A DNA stretch of 15,464 nt from Oceanospirillales bacterium (lineage in GTDB: Bacteria; Pseudomonadota; Gammaproteobacteria; Xanthomonadales; SZUA-36): the NCBI GenBank assembly GCA_003232965.1, contig QIKG01000100.1:1-15464 (forward strand), written 5' to 3'. Shown here piece after piece: positions 14,239-15,464 of the stretch; positions within the stretch are counted from its first letter, which is position 1, and the number at the start of each line of letters is the position of its first letter. The notes under the pieces are model-generated. The model worked only from the letters and a program-made list of their open reading frames with translations, had not been told where the DNA came from and did no database searches. A program made the position numbers and the translations under genes.

Positions 14239-15464
14239 TTATTCGGAAGATTTATCTAGTTGCTGCACTTTATCCAACATTTCATCAACCAGCAACTTTA
14301 GGAACTCATCAGTACACATACCACAGAGGCCTCGTTCAGGCATCCCGCCATAGCCTTTAATAGTATTTTGGTAGGTTTTTTCAAGCGGTTGTTCGAGTGT
14401 TTTTTTCCAGTCAGTAAATTCTGATAAGCGTGGTGCTTCATAGGCACCTGAATCGTGGCAGCCCGAACATATTAATTCGTAAATTAACGCGGTGTTGGCC
14501 GGTGGCTCCGGCGTATCTTTGTTCGTCTTTCTGCTGAGTCGATAAAGAGACCCAGTCTGTGTAAGTATATATATGGACCCATCGCTAGCTACTTTAATAT
14601 CCCGTATGCGGGCTTCTAATTGTTTCAAAATATCATGCTCGGAACGAATCCTGTCTCCATCAAGGTCTAACTTACTAATCAGCTTTCCTTTAAGCGCCCC
14701 AACCAGCAGGTCACCCTCCCACTCTTTGAACATATCTCCTCGGTAAATCGTAATCGGAGAAATTGCTTGCGAGGGAAGGTAATAAAAAATCGGCTGTTGT
14801 AAGCCTTTTTTATGAGTTCCCGAACCGATGGGATCCATGGTGTAATCTCTGCCATAAGTAATCTCTGGCCAGCCATAGTTTTTACCGGCTTCAATAATAT
14901 TGACTTCATCCCCACCCATAGGACCATGTTCAGACTCGAACATACGGCCGCTGACTTTATCAAAGTGCAATCCCTGTGAGTTGCGTACCCCAAGCGCATA
15001 TATTCTGTCATCAATTCCCTCAACACCGACGAATGGGTTGTCCTTGGGCACGGATCCATCATCGTGCAAGCGTAAAATCTTTCCTTCTAGTCGCCCCTTT
15101 ATCGCTGCGTTCCAATCTTCTGAACGATTTCCAATCGATATATACAGGTAACCTTTATCATCAAACTCAAGCGCGCCTCCGAAATTAGATGGCGACCAAC
15201 TGAAATGTTCTGATTCAAGGATATTTCGCACATTAATCAATTGTTTGTCTCGCAACACAGCTGTTGCCACTGCAGTTCGAAAAAACTGTTGGGTGACAGG
15301 GTCAAGTTGCACATAACTAAAGTAAATACGCTGATTTTTTGCAAACTCAGGGTGAATCTCTACATCCAGTAAGCCTACCTGTGGAAACCCACCGGCAATC
15401 TCTGGTAACCCACTAACTTCAATTAATTTTTTACTGGAAAGTTGATACCGAAATAACTGCCCGG
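14239..15464 (-). CDS. PQQ-type sugar dehydrogenase-like beta-propeller fused to cytochrome c, partial
   Basis: The frame is open to the right edge, so the N terminus is missing; 407 residues are visible. The first about 310 match the soluble aldose sugar dehydrogenase propeller: EIAGGFPQVGLLDVEIHPEF, NFGGALEFDDKGYLYISIGN, KDNPFV, RNSQGL, ESEHGPMGGDEVN followed by GKNYGWPEITYG, and QARIRD-like strands. A C-terminal domain has a heme c site C332-SG-C335-H336 and the axial methionine Met374 in GGMPERGLCGMC, the cytochrome c5 pattern. Such enzymes oxidise sugars in the periplasm and pass electrons to the fused heme. The catalytic histidine (HFGxR in E. coli YliI) is replaced by Asn in SNFGGAL, and the following Arg by Ala. 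The activity is therefore uncertain. Confidence 0.88.
   Translation of the reverse strand, partial: GQLFRYQLSSKKLIEVSGLPEIAGGFPQVGLLDVEIHPEFAKNQRIYFSYVQLDPVTQQFFRTAVATAVLRDKQLINVRNILESEHFSWSPSNFGGALEFDDKGYLYISIGNRSEDWNAAIKGRLEGKILRLHDDGSVPKDNPFVGVEGIDDRIYALGVRNSQGLHFDKVSGRMFESEHGPMGGDEVNIIEAGKNYGWPEITYGRDYTMDPIGSGTHKKGLQQPIFYYLPSQAISPITIYRGDMFKEWEGDLLVGALKGKLISKLDLDGDRIRSEHDILKQLEARIRDIKVASDGSIYILTQTGSLYRLSRKTNKDTPEPPANTALIYELICSGCHDSGAYEAPRLSEFTDWKKTLEQPLEKTYQNTIKGYGGMPERGLCGMCTDEFLKLLVDEMLDKVQQLDKSSE

Overview
The window looks like a chromosomal core segment of a gammaproteobacterium. It carries the classic order caxA/yrbG (3' end), kdsD, kdsC, lptC, lptA, lptB, rpoN, hpf, ptsN, rapZ. The moderate G+C content, the mgtE gene, a second RpoS-like sigma factor, a DmdC-type acyl-CoA dehydrogenase and a PQQ-propeller/cytochrome c protein suggest a marine heterotroph (Cellvibrionales-like). 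That placement is an inference from gene content, not a phylogeny.

Layout. Positions 1-306 hold the end of a Ca2+/Na+ exchanger. Positions 408-3842 are a tight LPS block (arabinose-5-phosphate isomerase, KDO-8-phosphate phosphatase, LptC, LptA, LptB) whose genes overlap or nearly touch. rpoN (sigma-54) follows at 3865. The usual next gene, hpf, is displaced by yajQ (5378-5860), which is flanked by non-coding gaps of 82 and 293 bp. Then come hpf, ptsN and rapZ. The npr gene that usually ends this cluster is absent; after 139 bp mgtE follows instead.

A gene for an RpoS-like sigma factor lies convergent to mgtE. It is divergent from a DmdC-like acyl-CoA dehydrogenase gene across a 325-bp spacer with a near-perfect dyad over two overlapping -10-like elements. 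The sigma gene's G-rich ribosome-binding site sits in the loop of a small hairpin.

The right end is on the minus strand. It holds a secreted M20-family protein split by a frameshift near 12981-12990, and upstream of it a PQQ-type beta-propeller fused to a cytochrome c5-like domain that runs off the window edge. Both proteins have substitutions at positions that are normally catalytic.

How it fits together. The left half makes KDO, exports LPS to the outer membrane, and encodes nitrogen-PTS, RapZ and ribosome-hibernation functions with sigma-54. The right half is accessory oxidative and periplasmic metabolism next to a stress-type sigma factor. I found no tRNA, rRNA, CRISPR, insertion sequence or prophage gene. 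No complete new system is evident; the best leads are the displaced yajQ, the control region of the sigma gene, and the two neighbouring proteins with altered active sites.
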